From contig JADCRB010000155.1 of the NCBI GenBank assembly GCA_021464245.1, forward strand, positions 745,849-809,848: DNA of 64,000 nucleotides, read 5' to 3'. Below, piece by piece: positions 45,703-59,200 of this stretch. The stretch is from Carallia brachiata. Taxonomy: Eukaryota > Streptophyta > Magnoliopsida > Malpighiales > Rhizophoraceae. The notes under the pieces were generated by a model. The model did not search any database. It saw only the letters and a program-made list of their open reading frames with translations, and was not told the origin of the DNA. Positions within the stretch are counted from its first letter, which is position 1; the number at the start of each line of letters is the position of its first letter. The translations under genes and the position numbers were made by a program.

Positions 45703-46540
45703 AGGCCGCTTAGTTTACAATTCAGAATCGAAATGAAAATTAAAATCCTAATCAAGTGAAATAAAAAATGAATAATTTATTTTGTAATATATTTGGTTTA
45801 CTCATAAGTTAAAATTTTTTTTTTTATAGTCGTTTGTTTCAATTCGAAATCAATATCAATATTAAATATACGATAATATTTATTTTATGATAAAATAAGA
45901 GAATTTTTATTAAAATTAAACATATTGAATATCAAATTAAAATGGTAAAATACTAATATTAATATAATTTCAAAATAAAAAATAAAAAATAATAAATATT
46001 ATTATTATTTAAGTTTTTATTTTAGATTTATATTTATGGTTGTTATTGTGAAGTAAGTAATAATAATAATAATAATAATAATAAAGAACCAGTATTTTTA
46101 ATATTATTATAACCTAAATGATAGTGTAGAGATTAAAAAATGTTTCATTGTCAATAAATGAATAATTATTAAAATTATGAAATTACCATGTCAATACGTT
46201 TATTATTTACAGTTATTATTTGAAATATATAATTTTATTATAATATACAAATATTTATTATCATTATCATTAATTTATTATTATTGTCAAATTTTATTTA
46301 TAAAATTTATTTGTATTATTTTATTATAAAATATTTCTAAAGGGAGAGAAGATGTGTTAATAGAAATAGTTAATTACTTAAAAGATAAGAATGATAATTT
46401 CTATGCACCGAAGAATTTCATTTTCAAAAATAAAGAAATAAAAATGAAAATTTTTATTACTAAATATTGAAAATAAAAATTATTTATTCTCATTCTCACT
46501 TTTATATAAAATAAAAATAAAATAAAATAAAACAAACACC
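45703..46540. repeat. Dispersed AT-rich repeat, copy 2 (longer)
   Basis: It begins GGCCGCTTAGTTTACAATTC-like and ends CAAACACCCCTTT. The right half is alignable with 1340-1690. Its ends look like degraded inverted repeats of a MITE. Confidence 0.5.
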
Positions 46541-46799
46541 CCTTTATTACATTGATACACAGTGAAATCGCTCCCATGATTGCACCGCCAGCACAATGAC
46601 GGTGCAGTCATCCACTTGTGCGCAAACGACTCGTTGGGCTGATGAACGATTCTTTTCCTATCATTTAGCCGATGAATTAGCTCTAAGAAAACGCCGATTT
46701 CGTCCACTCTTCCACACTTTTTTTTTTTTTTCTTATTTATGAGTTGAGTAAAGAATAATTGAGTTTGGCTCACGTCCGTTGATAAAATGAACGGTCTAA

Positions 46800-47170
46800 A
46801 AACGCGCTATTATCAGGACTCAGCTGTAGGCATATCCGCTACAGTCCTTAGGCCTCCATCGCCGTATCTATTAGAAGAGTTCCTCTATTCTAGTTCTAGT
46901 CAGCGTAAGCGCTGCTAGTTCAACTATTGGTATAGGGGTTAGACTGCTTATAGTGAGCATACATCCGATGAAAGAAATCGAATTCCGAATAAAAGAAAGG
47001 AAGAGGGGATATGCCCAATCCAGTTGAAGCATTACTTACTCTTTCTTGAAACAACTTGTATGAACTTGAGGAATTCTTGTTCCCAACTTAACATATATGG
47101 TATAATCGATCGAGAGATCTAAGTAGAACTTCGATTTTTTCTCTCATAAGTCCTCTTTCTTATGATTATA
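46800..47170. other. Possible organelle-derived insertion
   Basis: The base composition is unlike the AT-rich flanks. Phrases such as GAGGGGATATGCCCAATCC and GTCAGCGTAAGCGCTGC look like plant mitochondrial intergenic DNA. This is an impression only; no gene is present to anchor it. Confidence 0.3.
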
Positions 47171-48682
47171 GACAATCTCTGCTAAAACAAAGGGAAATTA
47201 TAATTGTTATAAAAAAAAAGCTATGATTGCTTTATGAAGCAATTATAAAAATTATAATTACCTTAAACAATTACGAAATGATGATGCATTTTTTTTCCCC
47301 TTTGCGGTATGCTTCATCAATGCACCAAAGTATTGTTGTCCATGAACTCTAATTTAAATATGATATGCTTTTACTAAGTGCAAATATTACAGTTTATCAA
47401 ATGCAACTAGATATGAACAGAATGCAAGTTTTCAAACTTCAGCGAACAAATCTGATCAAAATACAGATTTTCAAAGCGCTACCATAATGCCTAACAAATG
47501 GTCAATAAAATTATTAATAAGCAATTGCAAGAGAAGTACCTGAAATATTTTTAGCTCTCTATACTATATTGGCAAAATTGTCTTAAAAGTGTCTCCAATA
47601 TTACAGTCAGAATCGAAATGTTTGTCTTCTTTTTTTTCCTTTTTTATTTGAAGCCTCAGTATTAAAAAAAAAAAGAAAAACATCATTCTTCTGTAAATCC
47701 TATGCAAAATTAGCCTTTTTAGTTCAATTTCTCCAGTGGCTTTTCCTTTAATTATATTTTTTTTCTTTACACCGGAAAATAATTACCTTCTTATTCTTAT
47801 TTTTTTTATTTTTATTCATAAATAAAATAGTATGTGTGACATTTTATATACTAATCAAAAGAAGAATGTATTGGCTTCTTATAAAGTAAACTAAATTATA
47901 TAGACTTGACACTGAATGAGGTAAATCTTAAACTGTACAGTAAATATTATCAAAATATTTATAATTTTATAAAATCAGTAATATATTTAATTTTATTAAA
48001 TATATAATTTAAAATTATAATTTCATAATACAAAATAAATGTTTTAATCCTCAAACCACGTCAAAGGAGTGGTTTCAAACTTGTTATTCTCATTATTACG
48101 CGTTGACATGATTGCAGAGACAAGACAATTTGACTTCTTTTCATGCAGAGTCAAGGGCTAATATTTGCAGAAAGTCTAAAACAGACTGTTTGATGTTTGA
48201 CCAAAAAAACACAGACCGTTTGATTTTTTTCGTTTCCCACACGCATTTGCCTTGAACACTACAAAAACCAGGGGCTTATAAAACCCTTTCATCATTCTAG
48301 AAAGGCAAGGCAAATGTTTCATTGCAACTAAAGACTAAACCAAATAATTGTCGGTCCTTTTGAAGAGATTTGTCACAATTTTTTATTATGGTTTTACTGT
48401 TATAATCCTGTTAGATTGAATACACCAAAAGGTACATATGCTAAAGAAGTCTTCATTTCTATCATGTAATGTAAAACATGCTCGTCCTAATATTTCATTA
48501 AATCTAACAAAATGGACCAAAAAAAAAAAACAACTTTGGTATATTGAAAAGATTGAGGATTGGGTTATAACTGTTAAGATTGTAATACAGACAAATGACA
48601 GCTCATCTCAATATTCACTCACAACTTGGAGCGTAGGATTTAGTATGAATTTGATGCACAAGGTTTCATCCATTTGATTGTT

Positions 48683-49474
48683 TTTTTTTTTTTTTACCAG
48701 AAGGAGATACGTATATTGCATTAAACATAACAGCTACAAAATGAACCATCTTAAGAGTCACCCTAATATTTACAAGATAATATAACCACCACCAAATACA
48801 TACAACTCACTCACAATATCAAGCTCAGCTTTAACATTAATCTGGTAGGCTAAGAGGAAAATAGGCCCAGACCTCAAGCCAAACAAATGGAGGCCTACCA
48901 AAAGGAGAATAGGAACAGGTAGCAGAGCCACCCGTCCCACTGTTGCACACGGCGGCGAAACCCAAACCACCCGAGAGGCGAACAAGGCCATAATGGCCAG
49001 CAGCGACAAAGCCACCAAACATACCAACACGCTATCCATAATGCGCTTAAGGAGTCCAAACGCAGTGGAGTGAAGGCAAAGCATCCAGATAGGGACCAAA
49101 ACAAGCGGCGACTGGCCCACAACACCGACGAGGTAGGAAGCAACTGAAACCACCTTTACCCTACACACTGATGTCCCCAAGCTGCAAAACCACCCCTTCC
49201 TTACCCCCGCCCACCTAGGAGAAGGGCGGCAAGTGAGGGAGCCCAACCGCAACAAATCCAAAAGTAAGACCCAAGCCACATGCGTCAGAAAAGAGCGCCC
49301 CGCCCAAACAAAAACCCAATCAATTTCCCTAAAACTAAGCTCACAAAGAGCACCAAGCCTACAAACGAGGCACGAACACTATAGGAACAATAAATCCGAC
49401 CAGCACAGCCTATCGGCGCATGATAGCTAGATCACGGCACACGTTAGGCCCAACTAACAAAAGGTAGCATTATT
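48683..49474 (-). mobile_element. 5'-truncated LINE (792 nt) with target duplication
   Basis: A poly(T) run at the left is followed by ACCAGAAGGAGATACG, a typical plant L1 tail on the minus strand. The flanks are ATCCATTTGATTGTT (48668-48682) and ATCCATTTGGTTGTT (49475-49489), 14 of 15 identical. The 169-codon minus-strand frame inside (48770-49279) carries no recognisable L1 domain. Confidence 0.8.
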
Positions 49475-49850
49475 ATCCATTTGGTTGTTAAAGATCTAAT
49501 AGCAGGCAGATATAATATAAGATGAGACTTTGTAGAGATATCTACTGGTAGGGTCAAAATATTGTTCATAAAATGAATGAGCTTTAAATAAAATGTTCTT
49601 TTTGATTATTGAAGAAAATTGTACTGAAGAAAAGAACTCTGAATATTACCTGCAGGGGAAGAAGATATTAGACAATATTATATATATTGTTCATCAACAT
49701 GTAGTTAAATACGTGATAAAAAAAGTTATATATATATATATATATATAACATTGCAACATGCTACTAGTTGTAAAAAATTTGTGAGTTTTTTAATTTATT
49801 TTTTTGCAACTTGTTAGTGCTAACAGCATAAATCAATTAATAAGCCATTG

Positions 49851-50704
49851 TCAGACAGGATCAGGGGAAGGAATAGCCAATAGAGATGGAGGGTCCGAAC
49901 GTAGTGTTCAGTTAACCAGAATAGGCTGTGTGGGTGATGTGGAAGTGGAACAAGTGGCCGGAGACATATGTTTTGGACTAAAACGCCGGAGGTTGGCTAC
50001 AGTACCCGAAGTAAGACAGAAGGTGGAAAGGGCATGAGATCTGACATGTGGCTTTCGGTGATTGGCGGGGTGAAGCCCAGAGCAGAGGATCAAAGAGATG
50101 TCTGCACTGGCACCAAATTTGAATTTCAAATTCAAGATCCCGTTAAGTGGGACATAGAATATGGCCTTGGTGGGTGGGTTAGAGTAAAAGACGGTACGGG
50201 CAACCAAAAAGGGGCAAAGAATAATGGGTAGAACTTTTTGGTGATGTGCGTCAAGAACAATAATATGTTGACATGGTTAAAAATAGAAGAGTAAATTGTG
50301 TAAAGGGGCCAATTAATGATGGTGGATATTGTAATTCTGTGGTCCTAGAGGGTAGTCCAAATTAAAGCTGTTGGGAGCGTTAAGAAAATACACCCCAGAT
50401 GTAGGGGATTCAGATTTCTTCCCAAGGTGAATTGATTAATACTTCCAAAGCAACTTATAGTAGAGGTAAGATGGACAAGGTAACTTAAAAAAGGGAACAG
50501 TACTAAACAAGAAATTAATAAAAGTGAAGGCTATAGTAGAGATAATGAGTTGTGGGTAGCGGGATGATGTTATAAGTTTTACTGGGCTTTATTTTTAAGA
50601 ATGCTGTAGGAGTGTGGTGTCACTAAAAGATCTTTTATTGAAGTGTTTGGTTAGGTATATAAGGAATGCTTTGAATAATATTATTAATGCTGTTTAAAAA
50701 AAAA
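49851..50704 (+). mobile_element. LINE fragment (about 850 nt) with target duplication
   Basis: AATAAGCCATTG occurs at 49839-49850 and at 50705-50716, and the insert ends in poly(A). An inner frame (50090-50228) includes YGLGGWVRVKDGTGNQ, which resembles the YGPW-type segment of plant L1 ORF1. The insert lies only about 360 nt from the LINE at 48683, in the opposite orientation. Confidence 0.75.
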
Positions 50705-50716
50705 AATAAGCCATTG

Positions 50717-53700
50717 CCATACCGGTGGGAGTGAATAATGTCACTTTCTCTGTTTTTTTTTCCCCTTAATAAGTGTTAATTCGACTTTCTTAAACATTAT
50801 TTGTTAGCGCTTTCAGGAGGGCGCCCTCAGGGGCGGGTTAGGGTGATCAAGTGGGTAGAACTTTAGTCTAATAAGTCACAGCTGAAAATTTTAGTCTTCC
50901 CTCACAAGGTGATATATTTACATCTTAGGGTCTCTTTCCATAGATGTATCATAAGTTTCAACCCTATTAAATTTGCAGTAGAGATACTTTTAAATTTAAG
51001 TGGGTGTAATGAGTATAATGATTTCTGCTGGATATGTGATCAAACCCTCTTTATACTCATTTTTATGTAAAATAAAAATTATTAGCAATTTATTCTTAAT
51101 CTGACCAGGTCGAACCTATTGAAAGAGACAAAAGAAGGTTTATAGCAGAGAATACTGTGCTAATCCATGTAACAATAAAATTCTCAATCCACATAAGAAA
51201 AGACTTTGAGCTCCAGTAAAATACATAGAATTAACGTCTTTAGGAAACTATGAAAAAAAAAATTATTAAAACAACATTGTCTTGAGAAATCTGCGCATTA
51301 CTCATCAAATCAAGTGCTTTTTTTTTTGAACATAAAAAAGTGTATTTTAAGTATGAACGTCATTATATTTATAGGTCAAGATTAGAGATTATTTATTATT
51401 GTTCTCATTAACTATCTTTTACAAAAAAAATTTATTACCTAAATATTGTTATATTTAAATAAACTTCAATTTTGAATGAGTCTTAAATCAATCAATGGAC
51501 AAAGCACAAACTTTTTGACATGAAAGATAACACTATCGACACTCAAACTTACACTACCAAATCACCATACTACCACCGTAACTGGTAAATTAAATCTTCA
51601 CTTTCAAGAGTCCATCCTATTTCTTTGAAAGACAACATCAACAATTCTCTTTAGGGTTTTACTTTAGTATTTAATTTTAAATAATATTAAAATAACTACA
51701 TATTTCTTTTAACGATATCTAATAATCTTTTTTTCAAAATTTCAATTATATAACATTACATATCACTTTAATTCTATTTTAATCTTACTTATAAAATCTA
51801 ACTTAATAATTTTTTTTCCTTATGGCCAACATGTGATATAATTGAAGAGTACATGCACCGGAAAGAGCTCCGTTCATGTAGCCACATTCATTAAAAAATT
51901 ATTATTTTTGAATTTGATTTTTTTTAAAAGAAATTATTGGACGTATAATAAGGATGATAGTGCAACAAGTACGTGTAATCGTATGTGCAACAAACTATCA
52001 AAGTAAATTTCAAATCCATTGCACATTGTGTGTGTATGTTGCACTTTATGCTCTCCTTGAAGCACAGCAAGTTTTTTAGATAGAAAACTTAAAATTCAAA
52101 TATATATATATATATACACAACCTTTTTCTATTGTTGAAATTCAGGAATTAAAAGAGATGGAGATAGTTTAAACAACAAAGAAAAAGCATTAAATAGCCT
52201 TATATTGCCGCCGAAAAGAAAAATAAAATAAAACACGTGCACACACATGCAACTATGTATTGGTCGGTTGGAAGCCTACAAAAGAAAAGCAGAACATACA
52301 TTCCAACATTTCAATATATAAAAAGGAGAAAAAATAAGTGAATCCATATAACAAGTAATAATTTAAAGTGTTATATCGTAAAAAATTAATTAAATTAAAA
52401 AAATAAATAAATTTATAAATATCGTTAAATTAATTATATATTTTTTATGTACTTAATTAAACTTTTATGTGTATTGGCCTTCAATATAAAAAATAGAAAA
52501 CATATGTGGCCACATTTAACGGGACACGTGGTGAGTACGTAGTGATTTGAACCGTTAAATCGTAAAAAGTGTATTAAATTTTAAAAAATAAATAAATTAT
52601 TTTTATACTGTTAAATTAATTATATATTTTCTACATATTTATTTATATATGTCTGCATAATAAATTTTTATAAAAAATAAGTTTGCATAGTTTCATATAA
52701 ATTAATTATTGGTATATCTAAAAAAAAAAAAAAAAAAAAAAAAGGGAGACATGGTTGAGTCGCATTAACACGTGAAAATAATTAACTTGGATTCCTTTAT
52801 GCCCAAAGTGACAAGAAAACGTATTCCTTGGCCTTTCCCTAGGCAGCACGTGCCTTGGTCATGAGAAAATTAATTTTATTATTGCCAATTGCACTATCCA
52901 ACACATATAACTGTCGTTTTCTTCTCCTTCTTTTTCACAAATATAAATTAATTACTAGTAAATACTTATTATTTTTACATATTTTTTTAAATATAATTAA
53001 CATATAATTTTATATTACATAAATTTATGATTATTTTTTTAAATAGATCACATTTATTATATAATTTAAAATTATAAATAAATTATATTTCATAAAAAAT
53101 TATTTTTTTTAATTGCTACTATCTCTCCCTCAAACAATAAGACATGGCATAGTCAGAACAGCACGTGAAACTTCTTGTTTACACGTTAAATTAAAAGGAA
53201 TAATTTTCTCTTCTCTATAAAGTTTACATTTACTTTCAAACTGGGCTATTTTAACATTTTTAGTTTAAAAATTTTAATTCTCAAGTTATTGGGTTTGATA
53301 ATATGAACATCCAATCTCATTGATTCATTTTGAAAGAAAAACAAAAACTGTATACATAAATAATATTTTATATAACATATAGAAATTTTACATGAATAGA
53401 CCAAATAGCTATAAAATCTCTTTTTTTATTGCGTTGGATAGGATTCTTTTTTTTGTTCTAATGGCAATATGCAGGCAAAGTGTTCTACCTTCATGCTTGT
53501 AAAATTGCCGTACTCCCCCAATCATACTACCAACTTTTGTAATAAAATACTTACGCTGGAATTGGATAATAGAATTTTAGTTAGAAAGAAAATGATTAGA
53601 AAAGAAATTTATAAGAAAGAAAAGTAAATAAATTCATTGTTTAGATAGATAAAAAAATATAAGAAAGAAAATAAATAGAAAGTGAACAGAAATTAAAAGG

Positions 53701-54269
53701 ATATATTTAGAATGTGAAATGACTAAATGACCGAGAAAGGGAAAATGAGTAGGTTAGAGTATTTAGATAATTTATTTTTTAAAAAAAAAAAATTTTTTGT
53801 TCAAAATACTGTACAACAGGATAGTGATACTATACTGTACCACTTTTTTCACGGTTTCATTTCAATTTCCCCAAACAACCGAAAATGCGTTGAATTCTGT
53901 GTTTTCCTCTCTTTTTCTTTTCTTCTACTTTGTCAATCACAGTGTTAAGGTTGAGGCACTTAACTAACCTGAATACATGAGACATATGTGCATTATGTAG
54001 TAGTGAGAGTTAGAATCTCACTCTCTTATCACTCTCTTTTCATTCTCATTCTAATAGTCCTGCCTGCCATTGTATACAAAATTGTCAAACTCCCAAGCAT
54101 AGAATCTTATTTTTGTAATAATGAACTTATAAGGTTGCTGAACTCGGCTAACCTGAGTGCATGAGGCATGTGAGCCTTATGTGGCGGTAACAAAAGTCCG
54201 AAGCCCGCATCCTCCTCAGCCTATCCCTCCCTTCCACATCAAAAAGAAAAAAAACAAAAAGAACTTAAG
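50717..54269. other. Intergenic AT-rich region, no gene seen
   Basis: It holds AT repeats (about 52100), dispersed AT-rich repeats at 52370-52680, a poly(A) run at about 52721-52743, and two SINE-like stretches near the end. CACGTG-type motifs occur near 52230 and 52850 but are not tied to a gene. Confidence 0.5.
53947..54250 (+). repeat. Pair of related SINE-like stretches
   Basis: 53947-54060 and 54132-54250 share the order AAGGTTG, CTAACCTGA, GCATGAG or ACATGAG, TTATGT and a later tRNA box B-like segment (GAGTTAGAATCTC and AAGTCCGAAGCCC). The second ends in an A-rich tail. They are probably two copies of one tRNA-derived SINE. Confidence 0.45.
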
Positions 54270-54278
54270 GTTACGCAC

Positions 54279-54901
54279 CTAAGATGTACGGATATAAATA
54301 CAGATATAGACACGAGATACAGACATGAAACGATACAGATACGAGAATATTGAAATTTTAAAAAAATTAGGATACAGACACAGCGTAAATATAATTATAA
54401 AATATATTAAATATTATATATGTATATACATAATTTAAATATTTTTAATAAATATAAAAAATTTTCTACATATAATTTATAATAATAATTATTATGATAT
54501 TTTATGATATAATTTGTATTTTGTTCAAAAATTTTTTAAAAAATATAATACATGTGTGTGTATATATATATATATATAATATTATATGTATGTGTGTATA
54601 TATAAAACAAAATATTTGAGCAAATACTATATATGTGTGTGTATAATATACTAATTAAAATATCAAATACATATAAAAGTGTCTGACACATGTATTAGAG
54701 ATATCCGACACGTAAATTAGAAGTGTCCGACACGTAAAATAGAAGTGTACGACACGCGTGTCCGAATTTTCTTATTTTTATTTTTTATTGGACACATTTT
54801 AGAGTGTCTGACACGTGTCCGAAGAGTGTTGGGTAAGTATCGTATCCAACATGTGTGTCTGATATGGATACTCATCATTTTAGAAGTGTCTCAGCTTCCT
54901 A
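54279..54901. mobile_element. Mutator-like MITE with 9-nt target duplication
   Basis: GTTACGCAC at 54270-54278 and 54902-54910 flanks a 623-nt non-coding element; a 9-nt duplication is typical of Mutator-like elements. It carries many short motifs such as GTGTCCGACACGTAAA and GTGTCTGACACGTGTCC near one end. Relatives lie at 20-110, 5205-5410, 36160-36330 and 60200-60650. The outermost inverted repeats are weak. Confidence 0.65.
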
Positions 54902-55820
54902 GTTACGCACTAATCTTTTCCCGAACAAATTGTGGGAGTTTCATACATTCAGAACACCCATTTCGTATTAAAAAATACGAGTTAATATCTTTTAAGTAAT
55001 AATAAAAAAATATGAATTGTTAAATAATTAAATTAAAAAAATAAAAAAAAATAAACTGTTAGATACATTTAAATAGGTTAATTTAGAACTACCTAACGTT
55101 AAAGCTATAATGAAACCCTTCGATATTTTACCAAAAAATGATATTAAGAAAGATAGTCACAGGTAGAAAGTGATTTGCAATTGGCTTCGTAAAACGAATG
55201 ACAAATTCAGTGGACCAGCTACTTTTTTGTCCAATTCCAGGCAATTTCGTGTTTTTCTATTACGTTACACAATCACTTGCAACCGTTTTTTTTTTTTTTC
55301 TTTTTATCACATATATACCACTTTATACGGTTTTATACTGTCCTTTATATACAAGCTGGTCCATGGCTTACTTTGAAACTGTTGATAAAATTTTCGCTCT
55401 GTCTTCCTCCAATTCCAGGACACACCTAGATGTACGCACAAGCTTTATGCTTTCATCTTAATTAGTATCTTACCAATGTTCATGAGAGACGACAACGGGT
55501 TCATATAAATCATAAAATTAATGGTAACAGACGTTAAAATACTAAGAAAAACGGAGGAAGATTGAAGCAAGGGGGTATTACTACGAAGAGCATAGAACTG
55601 CTTTATCATTAACTAAGTACGTAGCACAAACTAATGGGAAGTAGATAATGACACAAAAGTTACATTACTCGACCCCTTTTGTTACACAGAACAGAAACAC
55701 GGTGACATAAGACAATGGCCTGAGTTATTTAATTTAAGGCTAAATGTCTTTGACATATATATGCCAATAAACATCCCTGGAGAGGCCATAATGGAGAGGT
55801 GAACATAAAGAGAACAGTGG

Positions 55821-56183
55821 TTAATCAGTCACGGAAAGTATATCTCCGTCGCTGAAAGGTCCAATAGCATTGCAATTGATATAGGCTCGCGGGACAGAAC
55901 GGTTGCAGCTAGAGCCGAGCAACCCATAAAGATCCTCAAGATTTATGCCCGGGTTCCCTTTGCAAATGCACTCAACGGCTTCACGAGAGCTGAGAGGTTC
56001 AAGAAGTGCACAGCAAACTTGGCCGACCAGCGTCCTTGGCCCAGCGGATATGGCCTTACATATGTGTGTTAAGACACAAGATTCAAAGCGGCAATCATTT
56101 CTCGCTGAGCTAAACGAAGTGTTGAACAGGAGGAGACAAACGAGAAAGGCAGTTGTTGATGGTGTTAGAGCCCTTGAAGCCAT
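55821..56183 (-). CDS. Secreted cysteine-rich (LTP/2S albumin-like) protein with a ninth cysteine
   Basis: A single-exon frame of 120 residues starts MASRALT. The first about 27 residues form a signal peptide (AFLVCLLLF core). The mature part has C-X10-C-X14-CC-X13-C-X1-C-X18-C-X9-C with one extra Cys inside the first spacer (CRFESCVLTHIC). It is clearly related to the gene at 33364-33687: both have ECICKGNPG followed by similar residues and an SCNR motif. The C-terminus is about 18 residues longer (ending ILSVTD). The expected role is extracellular lipid binding or inhibition; no function is certain. The odd cysteine would leave a free thiol or allow an intermolecular bond. Confidence 0.83.
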   Translation of the reverse strand: MASRALTPSTTAFLVCLLLFNTSFSSARNDCRFESCVLTHICKAISAGPRTLVGQVCCALLEPLSSREAVECICKGNPGINLEDLYGLLGSSCNRSVPRAYINCNAIGPFSDGDILSVTD

Positions 56184-56251
56184 GTCTAAGACTATAACGG
56201 AGAACTACAATTAATGCTGCTTCTATGAGCTATGAGGATGCGGGCTAAGGC

Positions 56252-56258
56252 TTTTATA
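56252..56258 (-). promoter_or_regulatory. TATA box of the gene at 55821-56183
   Basis: TATAAAA on the minus strand within CTATAAAAG, 69 nt upstream of the ATG. Confidence 0.65.
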
Positions 56259-59200
56259 GACGGAAATGAAGTACCCTTTGTGCTAATTTTAACAAAGAAT
56301 ATTGGGCCTAACTTCTTCAATTTCCAGTGATAATTGTACATTAAAATAATGGTTGTTCTTGTGACCAAAAAAAAATAATAATGGTTGTTCATTTTGCGAT
56401 TGATAAGTGTCTCTCACAAGCGGAGATTTGCGTGCAAACAAAACAACAAGTGAAAGGAAAAAAGAATACAGATATAAAAATAATCATCAAATAGTTATAT
56501 TAGTACATAACTATGCAGTAACTATGTATTAACTACTCAGTTGGAAGCCTACACGAAAAATTAACAAGAAAGTTGGCAGAAGTTTTGAGTATAAAATATT
56601 TTTCTCTTATTTTATTCCGTTGTCTATCATGCGCGAACCATAAGTTACGTAGTAATGAGAATATTGTTTTATATTCTCTTCCAAACGTTGGAATTCAAAA
56701 CTTCAGGAATAAGTACCTAAATTATTAATCATTGAAGTACCTCCAAATGGACATTTTCTCACATCTTGGAGGGAAGAAAACTCCATGCTAATCAATGATT
56801 TTGTTTAATTAAATCTTGCTTAGCAACCGTCGTAAGCTTGTAACTTAAATTATATTAATAGTATACTAGTAAACGAGAGATTAAAAATTTAAATTTTTAA
56901 CTTATTCAATTGTAGTTTAGGTTTAAGAAAACTAAAAAAAAAAAAAAATTGCTTAGCAACCGAAGATCACAGTCAATATTGGGGTAACTTAGCTATTAAT
57001 GAAATATTATATCCCTTCTTTCATATTAAGGTGCTTTTTACTTTTATTTATTTATTTTAACATAATGCATTCACGATCTTGCATTCACGATCTTTCATTA
57101 CTCAAAATATTTTATTATTTTTATTTTAAATAAATTTTATTTATTATATCATATAAATTATTAATTTTATATTAAAAAACACATGTTAAATTAAAAATCC
57201 CCTCATATTCATTTTGCCTTGAATACTGTGATGGTGACTCGCTGTTAGAGTATTGATGGTGCTGAACCACGTGTTAATGTTTAAAGATTTAAGTAAAAAC
57301 TCTACTTTTTATCTTCGTTTGTTGTATTGTGTAAAAATAATAGTGAATTTATTTTAAAAAAAATATTAAATTAAAAATTTATCCTGGAATAGTGCGATGG
57401 TGAATATTAGAGTATTGATGGTGCTGAACCACGTGGTTATTTTAAAGATTTAAGTAGGACTTGAGCAAGATGCCAAGGACACTATAGATTTTTTTTTTTT
57501 TTTATCGAAAGGAAATGACACCACAGAAACTAATTTAAAGGCAATAGCCCATTATCTAATGTTAATCCTTATCTGACTATATTTATTCTCTTCATCCGAG
57601 AGAGTTGTACATTAAAAGGGACGCCTTACTTAATGGCAATTGGCAAGTATTACTGTCATAATTTTTAAATTCGAATCGGCTCTTTACCCAAACAAAAATT
57701 TGGTTCATTGAATTGGTGGTTTAACCGTAAGTAAAAAATAAACCACTGTTTAAACCGCCGGTTTGATGTTTAATACTTAATGTTAATTGCAAAATTTTAA
57801 CTAATAAACTAGAAGCAAAGGCCCCATTTTATGAAATTCATACGTATATATGGCCAGTTTTGGTCACTCGTGTTTAGTTTATTCTTTATTCCGGCTGGAA
57901 TTTTTGTGGCCGAGTCGGCTATTGAGACGTTTGTCTTGGGCCGAAGGAGATGGGAAGCCAAGCAACTCCTCTTCAAACAACGTCAAGAATTGCAGTAGGA
58001 ATCTCAACATGGCTCGGAACTTTAGTTGCGAGTGCAACAGCACTTGATTGATGATCAATCCGAGATTTTCGTTTGGCAAAGCATTATAGGATTGTGTTTT
58101 AATTAATTGCAGTGGACCACAGACATAGGCCTCGGATAAAGTTATTAAATTGTCTTAATTGATAAAATTTTTTTAACATTTGTTACTGTTCGAGGTGATG
58201 GTTTGATAATAACTCAACGTCCTTCTTTAACATTAGATTTGGGTTCAAGTTTCAACGGCTGTAAGCAAGATAATAATCCCCCAATTTCTTTGGGTTTCCG
58301 TGAGTGTGCGCATTGTTGCCTTGTTGGCTTAAGACTTGTTAACGTTATAGTCTACTTAGAAAAAGTTTGCTTAAATCCAACAATATTTACATGATAGGTC
58401 TACACTATAAGGTGGTTGAATGAAACATATAAAATGAATAATAAGTTCAGTCTTGACCTATAGATCAAATGATTAATATACTTGCGATAAATTTTTTTTT
58501 GTTAGTAAAAAAAAATTCTGACACTTATCAACTTGTTAATTATAAGGGAAAATAAAATTTAGCTTTAGTTTTGTCATAATTTTCTTGCTCTTTTTGTTTA
58601 AGTTTACAAACGAGAGACAGATCACAAATGAACGGCGAAGTTTATGACATTTTTTATTTTTTATTTTTTGTCAAAAAAAAACTTAGGATACACAAAACAT
58701 TGCACAAAAAAAAAAAATCAACAAACAACATTGATTATAAACTATATAAACATTTTATGTTAGCTATATAAACTTTCGGGATATGCATTTATTTAGTCCT
58801 AAATCTTTAAATTTTTTTTATTTCAGTTTTAAACCTTTTGATTTTGCTCTAAATCAGTCCTTCCGTTAGTCAAACCGTTAAAAATTACTGTTGACTAACG
58901 GAAATTTTTTTTAAAAGGTAAAATATATTATTTAAATTTTTTTGCTATTAAATACTTGTATTTTATTCTCAAATAGTAACATGTAAGTTGAGATTTTAAG
59001 TTTTTTTATTTTTTTTATTTTTTTAAGATTACACAACATATTTCTATTAATTCTGTTAATTGGTGAATTAAAATAGTGTATTTTATCTTTTTAAAAAAAT
59101 TTTCGTTAGTCAACAATAATTTTTAACGATTTGACTAACGGAATGACTGATTTAGAGTAAAATCAAAAGATTTAATACTAAAATAAAATCTCAAAAAAAT

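Larger units (their letters stand above)
43816..48667. other. Long intergenic region upstream of LDH, no gene seen
   Basis: Contents: an AT-rich dispersed repeat at about 44500-44700; an unrecognised block of higher GC content at 44830-45360; a repeat at 45703-46540 related to 1340-1690; and a block at about 46800-47170 with organelle-like character. Short frames exist throughout but none matches a family I know. Confidence 0.5.

Noticed and set aside
48770..49279. 169-codon minus-strand frame
   Set aside because: It is within a truncated LINE with target duplications, and no recognisable domain is present.
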